A stretch of DNA of 43,308 nt, taken from assembly GCA_013695835.1 (NCBI GenBank), contig JACCZU010000103.1:1-43308 (forward strand). Direction: 5' to 3'. Source of the DNA: Candidatus Aridivita willemsiae (GTDB taxonomy: Bacteria; Actinomycetota; CADDZG01; WHSQ01). This document shows positions 42,513 to 43,308 of this stretch, in pieces. Positions within the stretch are counted from its first letter, which is position 1. Every line of letters starts with the position of its first letter. Position numbers and translations under genes: made by a program. The notes beneath the pieces are model-generated. The model made no database searches and was not told the origin of the DNA. It saw only the letters and a list, made by a program, of their open reading frames with translations.

Positions 42513-43308
42513 GTGAGACACGATGATGTGGTGGCCCCTCTGCGCGAATGTCTGGCCCCCGAAGACGACGTGGTGTTGGCCTACGTCTTTGGTTCCGTTG
42601 CCCGAGGGCGCGCAGGTCCGCTGTCGGACCTCGACGTCGCCGTCCTGCTGGCCGACGACGCCGACATCGGGCGCCGGCATCTCGAGCTGATCGCCGCGCT
42701 CACTTCCTCAATCAAAAGCTCAGAGGTCGACGTGGTGATACTCAACGATGCCCCGGTCGCGTTGGCCTACCGGGTTCTGAGGGACGGTCGTCCAATCGTG
42801 AACCGCAACGAGCGGGTACGTGTCGGCCACTGGGTCGCAACCGTCGACCGTTACTTAGATATGGAGCCGATGCGCCGAACGCTCGCCGCAGGCTTGCAGC
42901 ACAGGCTCGAGGAGGGCCGGTTGGTCGACCCTGATGCCGTTCGGCGCCGGCTTCGCGAGATCGACCGGCGGGTCGCAAGACTTGGACGAATTCAAGCGAC
43001 GGGTCGAGGCGCCTTCGTCGCCGATCCCGGCCTGCAAACACAAGCCGAGCGGCACCTTCAGCTTGCGATACAAAGCGCGATCGATATTGCCCTTCACATC
43101 GTGGCCGAGGATTCTGCGGCCACCCCAGAAGATTACGGCTCGTCGTTTTCGGCGCTGGCGGGCCTGGATGTGATCGGTCGGCCCCTGGCCCAGCGCCTGC
43201 GAGTTGCGGTGGGCCTCCGTAATGTCCTGGTGCACGCCTACCTCGATGTGGATCCTGAGCGAATATGGGATCAGCTCTCGGGCCTTACAGACCTGGAGGA
43301 GTTCAGCG
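42513..43308 (+). CDS. MNT nucleotidyltransferase-HEPN fusion (MntA-HepT-like), open at window edge
   Basis: One open frame of 265 codons with no stop to the window end. Residues 1-115 are a minimal nucleotidyltransferase: FGSVARGRAGPLSDLDVAVL contains GSx10DxD exactly (Gly27-Ser28, Asp39, Asp41), and VDVVIL supplies the third acidic residue. Residues about 137-265 are a HEPN (DUF86/HepT) domain: DPDAVRRRLREIDRRVARL at its start, and RNVLVHAY, the Rx4HxY RNase signature with Arg236, His241 and Tyr243. In two-gene systems MntA blocks HepT by adding AMP to that tyrosine. Here both are one chain. I checked the codons through the junction and saw no frameshift. Start GTG is my best guess; no strong ribosome-binding site precedes it. 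Confidence 0.85.
   Translation, partial: MRHDDVVAPLRECLAPEDDVVLAYVFGSVARGRAGPLSDLDVAVLLADDADIGRRHLELIAALTSSIKSSEVDVVILNDAPVALAYRVLRDGRPIVNRNERVRVGHWVATVDRYLDMEPMRRTLAAGLQHRLEEGRLVDPDAVRRRLREIDRRVARLGRIQATGRGAFVADPGLQTQAERHLQLAIQSAIDIALHIVAEDSAATPEDYGSSFSALAGLDVIGRPLAQRLRVAVGLRNVLVHAYLDVDPERIWDQLSGLTDLEEFS
42910..42923 (+). promoter_or_regulatory. Possible internal ribosome-binding site and TTG at the MNT/HEPN junction
   Basis: AGGAGG (42910-42915), five bases, then TTG (42921-42923), in frame at codon 137, exactly where free HepT proteins start (LVDPDAVRRRL). It could start a separate HEPN product. The same bases code EEGR, so it may be chance or a relic of separate genes. Confidence 0.4.

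Noticed and set aside
42920-42935. A frameshift or sequencing error hiding two separate MNT and HEPN genes
   Set aside because: I followed every codon from 42513 to the end; there is no stop and both motifs are in the same frame. Only a lost stop codon in an ancestor, not a shift, is possible.

Overview
The window is a continuous stretch of bacterial chromosome, very GC-rich (I estimate mid-60s percent, not computed), almost entirely core genes. Actinomycetota is the best fit: a WhiG/FliA-type sigma factor beside xerC, a DUF2469 gene next to rnhB and lepB, the tiny actinobacterial ribosomal protein bL37, and the blocks rpsO-pnp-M16 peptidase-dapB, dapA-rnj-ftsK and rimP-nusA-infB-DUF503-rbfA-nrnA-truB-ribF. 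The class cannot be decided. I see no insertion sequence, prophage, CRISPR array or rRNA.

Layout: 1-3598 (minus) holds a cut VOC protein, thpR, cinA and rimO. 3697-14930 (minus) runs from pnp through an M16 peptidase, dapB, a small exported protein, dapA, RNase J and ftsK to a RodZ-like gene. 15181-23297 (minus) is the translation/RNA-modification block rimP-nusA-infB-DUF503-rbfA-nrnA-truB-ribF-rpsO. At 23535 a 27-codon bL37 gene sits on the plus strand. 23673-30722 (minus) is rpsB-tsf-pyrH-frr-cdsA-rseP-ispG plus a membrane-anchored unknown. 30965-35968 (minus) is yraN, comM-dprA and xerC-whiG. A plus-strand exported protein of unknown function lies at 36258-37514. 37602-41678 (minus) is gltX, tRNA-Gln, tRNA-Glu, rplS, lepB, rnhB and DUF2469. 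A nitroreductase (minus) diverges from the last gene.

The least ordinary gene is at the right edge (42513 to the end, plus strand, open at the edge). One uninterrupted frame joins an MNT nucleotidyltransferase (GSx10DxD) to a HEPN domain with the HepT signature Rx4HxY. These are normally two genes, the MntA antitoxin and HepT toxin. A Shine-Dalgarno-like AGGAGG followed by TTG lies exactly at the domain junction, so free HEPN toxin might also be made, or the site may be a relic of a gene fusion.

The second unusual signal is a short palindromic repeat core (CCGCCGAGGCGG). It recurs with a 30-base period inside the 3' ends of two neighbouring genes, nrnA and truB, where it is read in different frames. 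Relatives lie in the rpsB/whiG intergenic region. This looks like a DNA- or RNA-level repeat tolerated as protein tails. Three genes that many actinobacteria carry inside these blocks (pgsA, ylxR, dxr) are missing from their usual places.
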